DNA of 64,000 nucleotides. Origin: Chlamydia avium 10DC88. Its GTDB lineage: Bacteria > Chlamydiota > Chlamydiia > Chlamydiales > Chlamydiaceae. The notes under the pieces are model-generated. The model worked only from the letters and a program-made list of their open reading frames with translations. It was not told where the DNA came from and searched no databases. The stretch lies in NCBI RefSeq assembly GCF_000583875.1, contig NZ_CP006571.1, positions 723,416 to 787,415 of the forward strand, written 5' to 3'. Every line of letters starts with the position of its first letter. Within the stretch, counting starts at the first letter, position 1. Both the position numbers and the translations under genes were made by a program. Below are positions 39,264 to 50,577 of this stretch, one piece after another.

Positions 39264-40580
39264 GTGTCTCGAAATTTTTCTAACGAGCAATTCTCCATTA
39301 GTCTAGAAGAACAACCAGGATGTAATGTTATATCCGTGGTGAAGGTCTCGGCTCCACTCGTAAAAAAACTTCAAGATCAAGCCATAAAAAAGATCAAAAA
39401 AGAAGTTTCTCTCCCAGGGTTTCGCAAAGGAAAGGCACCCAGCGCAACAATTCTTTCTCGCTACCCAAGTCAGGTAAGTAGAGAATTAAATCAATTGTTA
39501 GTTAAGGAAGCATATCAAGCTCTATCTTCCGTAGGAGATCGTCCTCCACTCTCTCCCAAAGCAATCAAATCGACATCTATAGTTAAAGTCGATATAAACG
39601 AGGGAGGACAGATAGATTTTACTTATGAAGCTTTCCCTGTAATTCCTCATATTCCTTGGGACAAATTACCTGATATTGAGGAACCACAGGAAAAGGAAAT
39701 CACCGAAGAAGAAATACAAGCAGGCCTAACGAATATTTCTTATTTCTTTGCTACAAAAACTCCCGTAACACGTCCTTCTCAAGAAGGAGATTTCATCTCA
39801 CTGTCTCTTCATGTGACAAAGCAAGGAGAAGACACCTCTAGACCTATCTTTGAAAATAGATACTTCAAGCTTTGCAAAGAAGATATGTCTGACGCTTTTC
39901 GAGAAAGATTTTTAGGTATTGTAGCCGGAGACCGTGTTACAGAAACGATTGCATCAAAAGAGATTCAATCTTTCCTTAATGGAGATCTTTTAATATTTAC
40001 TATAAATGCAGTAATTGAAGTTGTGACACCAGAACTCGATGATGAAAAAGCAAGGCAATTACAGGCAGAATCCCTAGACGATTTAACCAAGAAGCTCCGC
40101 ATTCAATTAGAAAATCAAGCAAAAGATAAGCGAAATCAACAACTCTTTGCTAATGCGGAAAATGCTCTTGCCACTATCATTGATTTTGATCTCCCCTCAT
40201 CAATGCTTGCGGAACGCATTGAAATGTTCTCAAGAGAAAAATTATTAAATACCCGCCTAGTTCAATATTGCTCCGATGAAGAGTTAGAAACTAAGAAAGC
40301 TGATTTGCTCAAGGAAGCAGAAGCAGAAGCTATAAAAACATTAAAACTCTTTTTCTTAACTAACAAGATATTCTCAGATGAGAAGCTTGTGATTAGCCGT
40401 GAAGAACTTCAACATATGATGGATATATGTTCGCGAGAACGCTTCGGCATGCAACCTCCAAAAAATATTTCTAATGAAATTTTGCAAGAATTAGTCATTG
40501 CTGCTCGTGATCGTCTGACATACCATAAAGCTTTAGAAAAAGTTCTTTCTAAAGCTAAAGAATATGTAGCGACGACATAA
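39264..40580 (+). CDS. tig: Trigger factor (ribosome-associated chaperone)
   Basis: 438 residues from a GTG with AAGGGG upstream. The ribosome-binding signature is [13 protein letters not shown] near residue 52. A PPIase-like domain ([13 protein letters not shown]...) follows, then a long helical C-terminal arm domain. It shields nascent chains at the ribosome exit. It leads a run tig-clpP-clpX, the same arrangement as in most bacteria. The PPIase domain is of the parvulin-like trigger factor type but degenerate, so activity is uncertain. Confidence 0.95.
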   Translation: MSRNFSNEQFSISLEEQPGCNVISVVKVSAPLVKKLQDQAIKKIKKEVSLPGFRKGKAPSATILSRYPSQVSRELNQLLVKEAYQALSSVGDRPPLSPKAIKSTSIVKVDINEGGQIDFTYEAFPVIPHIPWDKLPDIEEPQEKEITEEEIQAGLTNISYFFATKTPVTRPSQEGDFISLSLHVTKQGEDTSRPIFENRYFKLCKEDMSDAFRERFLGIVAGDRVTETIASKEIQSFLNGDLLIFTINAVIEVVTPELDDEKARQLQAESLDDLTKKLRIQLENQAKDKRNQQLFANAENALATIIDFDLPSSMLAERIEMFSREKLLNTRLVQYCSDEELETKKADLLKEAEAEAIKTLKLFFLTNKIFSDEKLVISREELQHMMDICSRERFGMQPPKNISNEILQELVIAARDRLTYHKALEKVLSKAKEYVATT

Positions 40581-40760
40581 AATATGTATCTGAGGAAAAT
40601 ACTTGACCCAAGAAAGTCTTAAACATAGAATTCAACACTTTACAGCGTAAGCGTGTTTGCAAGTAGATAGCATAAAAATTACTTTGATATTTATTGTGTG
40701 AATTGCTCTTACACGTTGTAGTGATGTGTGAGAAGAAAACTATTTTGAGAGGAAATGCAA

Positions 40761-41372
40761 ATGACATTGGTTCCCTATGTGGTCGAGGACACGGGCCGTG
40801 GTGAGCGCGCCATGGATATCTATTCACGTCTATTAAAAGATCGTATTGTAATGATTGGCCAAGAAATTACTGAACCGCTTGCAAATACTGTCATTGCTCA
40901 ATTACTTTTTTTAATGTCTGAAGATCCTAAAAAAGATATTCAAATTTTTATCAACTCGCCCGGAGGATATATTACAGCAGGATTGGCAATCTATGATACC
41001 ATTCGCTTCTTGGGTTGTGATGTAAACACCTACTGTATAGGACAAGCAGCGTCTATGGGAGCCCTTCTCCTGTCCGCAGGAACAAAAGGGAAACGTTATG
41101 CTCTGCCTCACAGCCGAATGATGATACACCAACCTTCTGGAGGCATTGTTGGAACTTCTGCAGATATTCAATTACAAGCTGCAGAAATCTTAACATTAAA
41201 ACGACACCTTGCAAATATCCTTGCTGAATGTACAGGACAACCTGTGGAAAAAATCATAGAAGATTCGGAAAGAGATTTCTTTATGGGTGCCGAAGAAGCT
41301 ATTGCTTATGGTTTAATTGATAAGGTTGTTACCTCTGCAAAAGATACAAAAGATAAAGATACTATCTCTTAG
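40761..41372 (+). CDS. clpP: ATP-dependent Clp protease proteolytic subunit (ClpP2)
   Basis: 203 residues from the ATG at 40761, eight bases after GAGAGG; the ATG at 40755 is too close to that site. The catalytic Ser is in [11 protein letters not shown] and the His in [10 protein letters not shown], with Asp expected in the later helix. Chlamydia encode two ClpP subunits that form a mixed complex; this one adjoins clpX, with 9 bases between, so it is the ClpP2/CT706 copy. The 180-base gap 40581-40760 probably carries a promoter, which I could not place. Confidence 0.95.
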   Translation: MTLVPYVVEDTGRGERAMDIYSRLLKDRIVMIGQEITEPLANTVIAQLLFLMSEDPKKDIQIFINSPGGYITAGLAIYDTIRFLGCDVNTYCIGQAASMGALLLSAGTKGKRYALPHSRMMIHQPSGGIVGTSADIQLQAAEILTLKRHLANILAECTGQPVEKIIEDSERDFFMGAEEAIAYGLIDKVVTSAKDTKDKDTIS

Positions 41373-41381
41373 AGAGTGGTT

Positions 41382-42647
41382 ATGAACAAAAAAAATCTTA
41401 CTATTTGCTCTTTTTGTGGGCGTTCTGAAAAAGATGTAGAAAAGCTTATTGCAGGTCCCTCTGTTTACATTTGCGATTACTGCATTAAACTATGTTCAGG
41501 GATTTTAGATAAAAAACCTGTGTCTTCTCAGACTACAAATCCTGCTGTAGAAACGCCAACACAAAACTCTGACCTTCAAGTCCTAAAGCCAAAGGAAATC
41601 AAAAAACATATTGATGAATATGTTATTGGACAGGAACGAGCAAAAAAAACTATTGCTGTAGCAGTATACAACCATTACAAACGTATACGCGCTTTATTAA
41701 ATAACAAGCACATAAGCTACGGAAAATCAAATGTTTTACTCCTAGGTCCCACAGGTTCCGGAAAAACATTAATTGCCAAAACTTTAGCAAAAATTTTAGA
41801 TGTTCCTTTTACAATAGCCGATGCTACTACTCTAACAGAAGCAGGATATGTCGGTGAGGATGTAGAAAATATTGTCTTAAGGTTGTTGCAAGCTGCAGAT
41901 TATGACGTAACTAGAGCCGAACGTGGCATCATTTATATCGATGAAATTGATAAAATAGGTAAAACCACAGCCAATGTTTCCATTACTCGAGACGTCTCTG
42001 GTGAAGGTGTACAACAAGCTCTATTAAAAATCATCGAAGGAACAACTGCTAATGTACCTCCAAAAGGAGGACGAAAGCATCCTAACCAAGAATATATCCG
42101 CGTGAATACAGAAAATATCTTATTTATCGTAGGAGGAGCTTTTGTTAATTTAGACAAAATCATTGCTAAACGTCTTGGGAAAACAACTATCGGATTTTCT
42201 GACGATCAAGGTGACTTCTCACAAAAGGATCGTGATCGCCTACTCACTAAAGTAGAAACTGAAGATCTTATTGCTTTCGGTATGATTCCTGAATTTGTAG
42301 GACGATTTAATTGCATTGTAAATTGCGAAGAACTCTCATTAGATGAACTTGTAGCAATCCTTACAGAACCTACCAATGCTATTGTTAAGCAGTATGTTGA
42401 GCTATTTGCTGAGGAAAACGTAAAGTTAATTTTCGAAAAAGATGCCTTATATGCTATAGCAAAAAAAGCTAAGCTAGCTAAAACAGGAGCACGAGCCTTG
42501 GGTATGATGCTAGAAAATCTACTCAGAGATCTCATGTTTGAGATTCCCTCGGATTCTACAGTAGAAGCCATACGGATTCAAGAAGATACTATTGTAGAAC
42601 ATAAAGCTCCTGTAATTATTAGAAGAACTCCCGAAGCTATAGCTTAA
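41382..42647 (+). CDS. clpX: ATP-dependent Clp protease ATPase subunit ClpX
   Basis: 421 residues from the ATG at 41382 with AGAGAG upstream; a GTG at 41376 in the same frame is less likely. N-terminal zinc-binding domain CSFCG...[11 protein letters not shown]+ core with Walker [10 protein letters not shown] near residue 122, Walker [11 protein letters not shown], and the pore loop. It unfolds substrates and feeds them to ClpP, encoded just upstream. Orthologue of CT705. Confidence 0.97.
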   Translation: MNKKNLTICSFCGRSEKDVEKLIAGPSVYICDYCIKLCSGILDKKPVSSQTTNPAVETPTQNSDLQVLKPKEIKKHIDEYVIGQERAKKTIAVAVYNHYKRIRALLNNKHISYGKSNVLLLGPTGSGKTLIAKTLAKILDVPFTIADATTLTEAGYVGEDVENIVLRLLQAADYDVTRAERGIIYIDEIDKIGKTTANVSITRDVSGEGVQQALLKIIEGTTANVPPKGGRKHPNQEYIRVNTENILFIVGGAFVNLDKIIAKRLGKTTIGFSDDQGDFSQKDRDRLLTKVETEDLIAFGMIPEFVGRFNCIVNCEELSLDELVAILTEPTNAIVKQYVELFAEENVKLIFEKDALYAIAKKAKLAKTGARALGMMLENLLRDLMFEIPSDSTVEAIRIQEDTIVEHKAPVIIRRTPEAIA

Positions 42648-42676
42648 AAAACAATTCTTCTTGATTTAGGGATGTA

Positions 42677-43909
42677 ATGACAACAACCACCCTAGAAGCT
42701 GCAAAAAAGATCCTCGTAAAATTACGCAATGCTGGTTATCAAGCCTATTTTGTTGGTGGCTGTGTTCGTGATATGTTGATGGGCAAGCCCATTGAAGATA
42801 TTGATATAGCTACTGACGCTCCACCTGTTATTGTCTCTACGATTTTCCCCAATACCTTAGCATTAGGTGCAGCATTTGGTATTATCGTTGTTAAAGAAGA
42901 TGGGCAGTTATTCGAAGTAGCGACATTTCGAAGTGATGAAAATTATAAAGATGGCAGACATCCCCAACACGTAGTGTTCTCTTCAATGAAAGACGATGTC
43001 TTACGAAGAGATTTCACAATCAATGGTATGTACTATGATCCTTTCGAAGAAAAACTCTTTGATCTCGTGGAAGGACAAAGAGACATCGAAAAACAAGTAA
43101 TTCGTACTATTGGGCACCCAAAATTACGTTTCTCAGAAGATAAATTACGTATACTCCGTGCTATAAGATTCAGTTCTTCATTAGGATTTTCTTTAGACCC
43201 CGCCACAGAACGAGCAATTCTTAAAGAAGCTCCGACTTTAATTCACTCCGTATCTCCCGAGAGAATTTGGCAAGAACTCAAAAAAATGCTAAGAAAACAT
43301 CCTTATGAATCTCTTTTCCTTCTAATTAAATTAAAGGTCATTACTATCATCTTCCCTGAGTTGCGAAATATTCCTTACGGACTTCTACAAACAAGTATAG
43401 AATTTTCTAAGAAACTTAACCCAAAAGATTTCCCTGAAATTCTTTTTCTTCTCCCTCTATTTCAGGGAGTAAGTGAAGAAGCTGCCTGTGTAGCTTTTTC
43501 GCGTTTACGTATTTCAAATAAAGAATTACAATTTATAGAATTGTGGTACAAAGCTTTGCCTCAATTCCAAAATATTCAAAATAATCATGTCTTTTGGGCT
43601 CATTTTTTAGCCTCCCCTACAGCAAAGCTATTACTATCTTTATTCTCAGCTACGCAAAAAGATCCTCTAAAACAACAATATTTCATCTCTCGTGTTCAAC
43701 AACTCGAAAGCCGATTAGAAAAATTTATACTAAGAATCAAAAATTCCTCTCCTTTAATCTCTGCTGCTGACTTAATCTCTCGAGGAATTGCTCCAGGCCG
43801 CTTACTGGGGGATCTCCTCAAAGAAGCTGAAATACTCTCTATAGAGAATAATTGCCATGACAAAGAAAAAATTCTATCTCTGCTCAAAGAAAAAGGTTTT
43901 TGGAAGTAA
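42677..43909 (+). CDS. cca: CCA-adding tRNA nucleotidyltransferase / poly(A) polymerase family
   Basis: 410 residues of the class II nucleotidyltransferase family. The motif VGGCVRDMLMGK and the metal-binding DIDIATD are near residues 25-50, followed by RRDFTINGM and the ERxxxE-type RIWQELKKML. The enzyme could be a CCA-adding enzyme or poly(A) polymerase; because both tRNAs in this window lack an encoded CCA, a CCA-adding role is expected somewhere in this genome. Annotated pcnB/CT704 in C. trachomatis. Confidence 0.9.
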   Translation: MTTTTLEAAKKILVKLRNAGYQAYFVGGCVRDMLMGKPIEDIDIATDAPPVIVSTIFPNTLALGAAFGIIVVKEDGQLFEVATFRSDENYKDGRHPQHVVFSSMKDDVLRRDFTINGMYYDPFEEKLFDLVEGQRDIEKQVIRTIGHPKLRFSEDKLRILRAIRFSSSLGFSLDPATERAILKEAPTLIHSVSPERIWQELKKMLRKHPYESLFLLIKLKVITIIFPELRNIPYGLLQTSIEFSKKLNPKDFPEILFLLPLFQGVSEEAACVAFSRLRISNKELQFIELWYKALPQFQNIQNNHVFWAHFLASPTAKLLLSLFSATQKDPLKQQYFISRVQQLESRLEKFILRIKNSSPLISAADLISRGIAPGRLLGDLLKEAEILSIENNCHDKEKILSLLKEKGFWK

Positions 43910-44015
43910 AAAATAAAAATATATTTTCTCTATCAATTTTATTTCTTTAGATTTAATTTTTTAGCTTTTATTATTTTTCCTTTCATTATTCAAAATAGGA
44001 TTAATTGAGTGTATC

Positions 44016-45437
44016 ATGCTGCGGATTGCTATTCTAGGAAGACCCAATGTGGGAAAATCTTCGCTATTCAATCGCATATGTAAACGATCTCTAGCCATCG
44101 TAAATGCCCAAGAAGGCACAACTCGTGATCGCTTATATGGCAATATCCCCGACTGGAACGTCCCAGCTCAAGTAATTGATACTGGAGGACTAGATAAATA
44201 TTCTAAAGATCATTTTCAACAACATATCTCTAAACAAGCTGTAGCAGGAGCTAATGAAGCAGATATTTTACTTCTTGTTATAGACATCCGTTGTGGAATC
44301 ACAGAATCAGATGCAAGAATTGCTAAGCAACTATTACCATTAAAAAAACCTATCATCCTGGTCGCTAATAAAGCAGATACCGTTGCAGATGAAAAACGTA
44401 TTCATGAATTATATAAAATTGGTATCTCTGAAGTTCTACCTATATCCGCGAGCCATGATAAATATATCGATCGCCTATTAAACAAAATAAAGGCTCTAGC
44501 TAGCATTTCCTCGGATATTGTAGAACAAGAAACTGCAGAAAATGATAATCAACTAGATGCCCATATAAACTTCGTTGAACAATACGAAGATAAAGAAATT
44601 CCATTTGTTTCTCTTCCCTCTCAAGACCACCGTCCTTTAAAAATTGCACTTATTGGGCGCCCTAATGTAGGGAAATCTTCTATCATTAATAGCCTCCTAA
44701 ATGAAGAACGCTGTATTATTGACAATACTCCGGGGACTACTCGAGATAATATAGATATTTTATATTCTCATCATGGACGTCCATACCTATTCATAGATAC
44801 GGCTGGTTTGAGAAAAATGAAAAGTGTGAAAAACTCTATAGAGTGGATCTCTTCCTCAAGGACAGAAAAAGCCATAATACGTTCTGATATTTGTCTATTG
44901 GTCATTGATGCAACGCAACGGCTCTCATCCTACGACAAGCGTATCCTTTCTTTAATTACTAAACACAAAAAACCCCATATTATCCTCATAAATAAATGGG
45001 ATTTAATGCGGGGGATACGTATGGAACATTTCATCCGAGATCTACGTGCTACAGATACGTATATAGGCAATGCACGTATTCTCTGCATATCTGCAACTAC
45101 GAAACGTAACCTCAACCAAATCTTCTCTTCTATTGATGAACTATTTAAAACAATTTCTAATAAAGTCCCCACATCTGTTGTAAATAAAACCCTAATTACT
45201 GCTCTACAAAAGCATCATCCTCAAGTCATCAATGGGAAAAGATTGCGTATTTATTATGCGATTCATAAAACAGCGACTCCTTTCCAGTTTCTATTATTCA
45301 TAAATGCAAAATCATTATTAACGAAACATTATGAGTATTACTTAAAGAACACATTAAAAAACTCTCTTAATTTATATGGAATACCATTTGATTTAGAATT
45401 TAAAGAAAAAAACGAAAAGAACAAATTAATTTGTTAA
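44016..45437 (+). CDS. der: Ribosome-assembly GTPase Der (EngA)
   Basis: 473 residues with two tandem GTPase domains. G1 motifs are [12 protein letters not shown] near residue 8 and [12 protein letters not shown] near 215; DTGGL and DTAGL are the G3 motifs; NKAD and NKWD are the G4 motifs. A C-terminal KH-like domain follows. It assists 50S subunit assembly. The C-terminus is rich in Lys and Asn ([11 protein letters not shown]), typical of AT-rich drift. Orthologue of CT703. Confidence 0.97.
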   Translation: MLRIAILGRPNVGKSSLFNRICKRSLAIVNAQEGTTRDRLYGNIPDWNVPAQVIDTGGLDKYSKDHFQQHISKQAVAGANEADILLLVIDIRCGITESDARIAKQLLPLKKPIILVANKADTVADEKRIHELYKIGISEVLPISASHDKYIDRLLNKIKALASISSDIVEQETAENDNQLDAHINFVEQYEDKEIPFVSLPSQDHRPLKIALIGRPNVGKSSIINSLLNEERCIIDNTPGTTRDNIDILYSHHGRPYLFIDTAGLRKMKSVKNSIEWISSSRTEKAIIRSDICLLVIDATQRLSSYDKRILSLITKHKKPHIILINKWDLMRGIRMEHFIRDLRATDTYIGNARILCISATTKRNLNQIFSSIDELFKTISNKVPTSVVNKTLITALQKHHPQVINGKRLRIYYAIHKTATPFQFLLFINAKSLLTKHYEYYLKNTLKNSLNLYGIPFDLEFKEKNEKNKLIC

Positions 45438-45500
45438 AAAAATAAAATATTATTATTTAAAAAATAAAAACAAATTAATTATTTCTTGGAGACTTTAACT

Positions 45501-46040
45501 ATGAACTATGATCATTTTGACGCATCAAAAGCTGAAGAAGAACAAGACTCGCTCGAAGAATTCCTTTCCTGCTCTGAAGAAGCTCTCTCCTTAGATAAAT
45601 ACCAGGAAACTGGTGTATATGTTGAAGAAGATAAAGATGCCGGTGATCTTCTTATAGTTCTTGGAGAATCTATTCTGAAAGGCGTTATTCGTCAATTTTA
45701 TATTAGTGATGATAACTGTGCTTATACACGTAGTTGCCTAGAGGGAGAGTGGGATACATGGTTCACTATTCCCCCAAAAACTATTGAAAGTAAACAATAT
45801 GATTTTAACACCTTATTAGAACCCGACTTCTTATTAACTACAGATGTAGAAAATTTTATCAATTCTCCTGAAGATTTCCCCAAAGGATCTGAATCATTAA
45901 ATAATATTATTATTTGTATGACTGCTTTAGATATGGAACACCTCGTGCAATTCTTAATTGGGGACAACCACAGGACATTTTGGATTAGACATCTTGAAGA
46001 TAAATCACTTTCCTGGTCACCATGGTCCTCATTTATTTAA
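45501..46040 (+). CDS. Small acidic protein of unknown function, CT702 type
   Basis: 179 residues from the ATG at 45501; TTGGAG lies upstream, and the TTG at 45486 is part of that site. The N-terminus is strongly acidic (ASKAEEEQDSLEEFLSC). The middle has Trp- and Phe-containing blocks (GEWDTWFTIPPK) and the C-terminus is RTFWIRHLEDKSLSWSPWSS. No signal peptide or membrane helix. I recognise no family; by position it is CT702. The 48-base leader is an A/T run without other features. Confidence 0.75.
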   Translation: MNYDHFDASKAEEEQDSLEEFLSCSEEALSLDKYQETGVYVEEDKDAGDLLIVLGESILKGVIRQFYISDDNCAYTRSCLEGEWDTWFTIPPKTIESKQYDFNTLLEPDFLLTTDVENFINSPEDFPKGSESLNNIIICMTALDMEHLVQFLIGDNHRTFWIRHLEDKSLSWSPWSSFI

Positions 46041-46060
46041 AATTTTAGAAACAAATAAAA

Positions 46061-46080
46061 GGCTGGAAGCTAGCCCAGCC
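46061..46080 (-). terminator. Intrinsic terminator of secA
   Basis: GGCTGG (46061-46066) and CCAGCC (46075-46080) form a stem; read on the minus strand, as secA is, the stem is followed directly by TTTTATTTG. It begins 24 bases after the secA stop. On the plus strand no T run follows, so the acidic-protein gene ending at 46040 is not served. Confidence 0.75.
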
Positions 46081-46103
46081 CAATCAAAAATTGTCTTCCC
46101 CTC

Positions 46104-49013
46104 CTAAACCTCATCGGAGTCCCCTATGATAGTTAACTCCATTGGGCCGAAGTTATCATTATTTTGAAAAGATGTTGCAACCACAGGGACAACATTCTGA
46201 GGACGTTGCTCTCTCGTCATCGTTAATTCAAGACGGAATAAATGCTTAACAATAGCAATACGAATGTCTCGAATAAGACTTTCAAATAATAAGAAGGATT
46301 CGTGTTTGAACTCAATTAAAGGATCTTTCTGACCTACGGTACGCAATCCCACTTCACTACGCAGTAAATCCATATCTACAAGATGAATTTTCCACTGCTC
46401 ATCAATATGCATGACCATTACTGATCGGATAATATCCTGACAAATACTCTGAGCATCTACATCAGATCCTGAGGCGATAGAAATTTCTTCCACCATAGAA
46501 GCAAATTTTTTGTGAAAAGCACTTGCCAACTCTTTAGCAATTTTTTCTGCTATAGCATCTAGATTATGCAGCTTTTTCAAAGCTGTAATATCTAATTGTA
46601 TGGGGAAAGAATAATTTACCCAATTTTCTAATGAGGGAAGAGAATGCCCAGAAGGATGATTTGGATTCATTAACAGTGAAGCTATCATCAAAGAAATATG
46701 ATAAATTGTTTCCGTAGCTAAACTGAGAACATCTTCTGATCGCAACACTTCATTACGAAAAGCATAGATTGTCTGTCTTTGCTTATTCATAACATCATCG
46801 TATTCCAAAGTATGTTTACGAATAGTGTAATTTCTTGCTTCCACCCGCTTTTGGGCAGTTTCTATAAGTTTATTGAACACAGGATCCGACATCGCTTCCC
46901 CTTCGGGAGGACGGAAATGACGAATCAACGCATTTAACTTAGGAGAAGCAAACAAGCGCATCAAACGATCTTCAAAAGATAAGAAAAATTTAGCAGAACC
47001 AGGATCTCCTAACCGTGCGCAACGCCCTCGCAATTGTCTATCAATACGACGAGATTGATGCCGACTCGTACCAATAACATGTAATCCACCAACGACAATC
47101 GATTCCTTATCTAATTTAATATCCGTACCTCGGCCTGCCATATTCGTTGCTACAGTAACAGCACCTAATTTCCCAGCTCCTGCAATAATCTCTGCCTCTT
47201 GAGCATGATTTTTCGCATTCAATACTGTATGTTCAATACGATTTTGCCTTAAAATACGCGAAAGCTTTTCAGAAACTTCAACAGATTCTGTACCTACAAG
47301 AATAGGATTCCCCTGTTGATGAACTCGAACGATCTCATTAACAATTGCATGGTACTTCTCTCGTTCAGTCATATAGAATTCATCATTATGATCAATACGT
47401 AGACAAGTCTTAAATGTAGGAACTTGCAAAACATAGAGATTATAAATTTCTTTAAACTCTCTAGCCTCTGTAATGGCCGTTCCTGTCATACCTGCAAGTT
47501 TCGTATACAAGCGGAAAAAGTTCTGTAAAGTAACTGTAGCAAAAGTCTGAGATTCTTTCCGTATAGTTACATGTTCCTTGGCTTCTATTGCCTGATGTAA
47601 ACCTTCAGAAAAACGTCGGCCTGGTTGTGGGCGCCCTGTGTGCTCGTCGATGATAACAACTTGATCATTACGCACAATATAATCGACATCTTTTTCCATT
47701 AATAAATGCGCTCTTAATAGCTGACGTAGACCATGAGCTCGCGCCTTTCTTTGCGTATCTTCTTCAGAAATAGCAATTTTTTTATTGATTTTATCTGTGG
47801 GAGAAAGATTAGGATCATTATCTATCAAGGCATACTCATGGCCCATATCCATCATAACGAAATCTTCCATGGAACCGCCTGTTTTTTCTACCCATTGCTG
47901 CATACCCTTGTCTGTCAGCTCAAAATCATTATTATGCTCATCAACAATGATATACAATTCAGATAGCCGCTCTATGCTTTCTTCTTTATTTTGTTCTGCA
48001 TGATAATAAGTATCCCACTTATCAATGATTGCACGTAAATCAGGATGTTCTCTTACGCGACGTAAAACTCGATTTAAAGGCATTCCTTTACTTACTAACC
48101 ACAGACTACGGCAAAACTCAGAAATACCTTCTAAGACCTTCTTATCTTTAGGAAGGATATCTACGTCTAAAAATGCATCTAATCCTCTTTTTGCATCTAA
48201 AGCTAACTGATTACATAAATCTCTTTGCAATTGAACTAATTCAGCAACTTTATCCTTAAGTTCGAAATATACAGGATTGTGTTTTTCTCCTGGTCCGGAG
48301 ATGATTAAAGGAGTTCTGGCCTCATCAATTAAAATCGAATCAACTTCGTCAATAATAGCAAAATAAAATCCTCTTCCAACCTGGTCATCAGCAGAGGTAG
48401 CTATGGAATTATCCCTTAAATAATCGAATCCAAATTCTGATGCCGTACCATAGACAACATCACAACGATAAATTTCTTTTCTTTTTTCTAAAGGAGATCC
48501 AGAAACTAAAACACCTGTTGTTAAACCTAACCAACGCAATATAGAACCTACCCACTCGCAATCACGTTGAGCAAGATAATCGTTCACAGTCACTAAATGC
48601 ACAGGCTTCCCTGTCAAAGCATTTAAATATAAGGGCATAACAGCAGTGAGCGTCTTCCCTTCTCCTGTCTGCATTTCAGTGATAAATCCTTTATGCATAG
48701 CTATAGCACCAAGGATCTGAACATCATAAGGGACCATATCCCAATTCTGATGATAACCCGAAACTTCAACTGGAGTGCCTATTAACCTCCTACAAACATT
48801 TTTAACAATACCATAGGCCTCAGGAAGCATATCATCTAGAGATTCTCCTTCCTGGTAACGCTTTTTTAACTCTACAGTCTTATTACGTAACTCTTCATCA
48901 GATAAAGGAGAAAGTATCTCATCATAAATATTAACTTTATCCACAAGTTTCTGAAATTTTTTTAAGGTACGCTCTTGAGAGGACCCAAAAAGACGTTTAA
49001 GAAAATCTAACAT
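46104..49013 (-). CDS. secA: Preprotein translocase ATPase SecA
   Basis: 969 residues. Walker A is MQTGEGKTLTAV near residue 101; the DEAD-type box is DEVDSILIDEARTP; the helicase motif VI region is GRGTDIKLD. The C-terminus (ELTIIGDSDEV) lacks the Cys-rich zinc tail that binds SecB in many bacteria, consistent with an organism using a reduced set of export partners. It drives protein translocation through SecYEG. A hairpin terminator lies just beyond the stop. Orthologue of CT701. Confidence 0.97.
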   Translation of the reverse strand: MLDFLKRLFGSSQERTLKKFQKLVDKVNIYDEILSPLSDEELRNKTVELKKRYQEGESLDDMLPEAYGIVKNVCRRLIGTPVEVSGYHQNWDMVPYDVQILGAIAMHKGFITEMQTGEGKTLTAVMPLYLNALTGKPVHLVTVNDYLAQRDCEWVGSILRWLGLTTGVLVSGSPLEKRKEIYRCDVVYGTASEFGFDYLRDNSIATSADDQVGRGFYFAIIDEVDSILIDEARTPLIISGPGEKHNPVYFELKDKVAELVQLQRDLCNQLALDAKRGLDAFLDVDILPKDKKVLEGISEFCRSLWLVSKGMPLNRVLRRVREHPDLRAIIDKWDTYYHAEQNKEESIERLSELYIIVDEHNNDFELTDKGMQQWVEKTGGSMEDFVMMDMGHEYALIDNDPNLSPTDKINKKIAISEEDTQRKARAHGLRQLLRAHLLMEKDVDYIVRNDQVVIIDEHTGRPQPGRRFSEGLHQAIEAKEHVTIRKESQTFATVTLQNFFRLYTKLAGMTGTAITEAREFKEIYNLYVLQVPTFKTCLRIDHNDEFYMTEREKYHAIVNEIVRVHQQGNPILVGTESVEVSEKLSRILRQNRIEHTVLNAKNHAQEAEIIAGAGKLGAVTVATNMAGRGTDIKLDKESIVVGGLHVIGTSRHQSRRIDRQLRGRCARLGDPGSAKFFLSFEDRLMRLFASPKLNALIRHFRPPEGEAMSDPVFNKLIETAQKRVEARNYTIRKHTLEYDDVMNKQRQTIYAFRNEVLRSEDVLSLATETIYHISLMIASLLMNPNHPSGHSLPSLENWVNYSFPIQLDITALKKLHNLDAIAEKIAKELASAFHKKFASMVEEISIASGSDVDAQSICQDIIRSVMVMHIDEQWKIHLVDMDLLRSEVGLRTVGQKDPLIEFKHESFLLFESLIRDIRIAIVKHLFRLELTMTREQRPQNVVPVVATSFQNNDNFGPMELTIIGDSDEV

Positions 49014-49186
49014 ATGTCGCTTAATTCAAAATATAATTGTCTAGGAAATAACCTAACATTCCATTTCATTTATTTAATACCATACTCGATTCTAATGAAT
49101 AAAAGGAACAAAAGTTCCGCTATGACGCTTGCCTTCCCTCAAACAAGAGATAATTTTTTTAGAAAAGAAAAACAAAAAAAAAGAAT

Positions 49187-50512
49187 TTAAGCAGCAAGCA
49201 GAGTATCCATTTCCACTACATGCTGATGATCTAGAGGAAGTTTTTGACGTAAATTACGCATAATTTGTGCTCGTCGCTTTTTTTGAATTAAAGAAACATC
49301 TTGGCCAGATAAAAAAGATTGAATCTCGTAAGCAGCATCAAAATTCCCTATACGCGCTTCGCATGCACTCAATAACTCCAAAACTTCTGAAGAATGATTT
49401 ATCTGCAAAGCCTTTTTAGCATACTCCACACCTGCTGCAGCAGTCACAATAGAAGCATAACCAACTCCTGACAACCAGGCTAATGCTTTGCACGCAGTAG
49501 GGCAATTAGGAAATTTTTGAATTACTTTGAGATATATCTTTTCAGCATCAGTATATTTTTTCAAACAACATAGACTAAACCCGTAATCTAATCCACACTG
49601 CCAATCTTCAGCATAGGTACAACACTGAAATGCTAAATTCCAACAATGCTCGGCTAAATGGTAATCCCGTTGGTCCATAGCTGCTAAAGCAGCATGCTTC
49701 ATTAATAAAGCATCTCCTCGAGACCATAGATCGCTACTTTGATATATTAATAATGCTTTCCGAGATCTACCCTGTTTTTGTTCACACAAGCCAACATTGA
49801 ACAGTGCCTCCTCTTTATAACTAGTCTCTCCTAACAATTTGCGAAATAACTTCCCAGCTTCGGCATAATTACCACAAATCCGTGTAGAGTGTGCTAAATT
49901 ATAAATAACCTCCATAGGACAGGGGCCAAGAGCATAGGCACGATTATAAAACTCTATGGCATCTGAATAACGTTTTGACACGAAATAAATATCACCAACA
50001 GTAATGTAAGTTTCTTGACAAGAAAGAGGTGAGATCCATGGCTCTATAATACTACAAGCCGCATCTAAATAACCCAAATGCATCAGAGCTGAAGCATACT
50101 TTGCTGCATCCTGCTCTTCAAAAAACTCACTGGAGATTAAAGAAAATGCCTGACAAGACTCTTTATATGCTCCATGACGATACGCTTTATATGCTATTTC
50201 TAAAAAAAACTGCGGGCCATGTAAATGTAATTTCTTAGCCTCGGCTAATAATGCTTCAGCTTCGTCAAAACGCTGAAGCGCTCGCAAAATTCGCATGTAA
50301 TCAAATAAACATTGAGAACGATAAGAACGTTTTTTTAACAGAGGAATAAGCTTTTGTTCGGCAGCATACCACTCCTTGAGTTCCATACTCAAGCGAACAT
50401 CTCGGATAACCTGTGCTGCGTAATTACGAAAATGAACAACACGACAATAGAATCTAAATACTAGAGCTATTGTTAAACTTGCAACTAAAGCCCATAAAAT
50501 GACTAGCCACAT
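49187..50512 (-). CDS. Membrane-anchored TPR protein, CT700 type
   Basis: 441 residues from the ATG at 50512. A TTG-started extension to 50620 would overlap psd by 43 bases and adds 36 residues; I prefer the ATG, though its ribosome site is weak. One hydrophobic helix at the start (WLVILWALVASLTIALVF) anchors it, followed by repeated TPR-like helix pairs (for example YITVGDIYFVSKRYSDAIEF, ALFNVGLCEQKQGRSRKALL). TPR proteins scaffold complexes; the partner is unknown. It follows psd on the same strand, so both may concern the envelope. The 173-base gap 49014-49186 is AT-rich, with nothing recognised. Confidence 0.8.
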   Translation of the reverse strand: MWLVILWALVASLTIALVFRFYCRVVHFRNYAAQVIRDVRLSMELKEWYAAEQKLIPLLKKRSYRSQCLFDYMRILRALQRFDEAEALLAEAKKLHLHGPQFFLEIAYKAYRHGAYKESCQAFSLISSEFFEEQDAAKYASALMHLGYLDAACSIIEPWISPLSCQETYITVGDIYFVSKRYSDAIEFYNRAYALGPCPMEVIYNLAHSTRICGNYAEAGKLFRKLLGETSYKEEALFNVGLCEQKQGRSRKALLIYQSSDLWSRGDALLMKHAALAAMDQRDYHLAEHCWNLAFQCCTYAEDWQCGLDYGFSLCCLKKYTDAEKIYLKVIQKFPNCPTACKALAWLSGVGYASIVTAAAGVEYAKKALQINHSSEVLELLSACEARIGNFDAAYEIQSFLSGQDVSLIQKKRRAQIMRNLRQKLPLDHQHVVEMDTLLAA

Positions 50513-50577
50513 AATTTGCCAAAATTCACTTTTCTCTCTCTTTGCAATACCAAAAAAAACCTTTAAAGTCTTTAAAA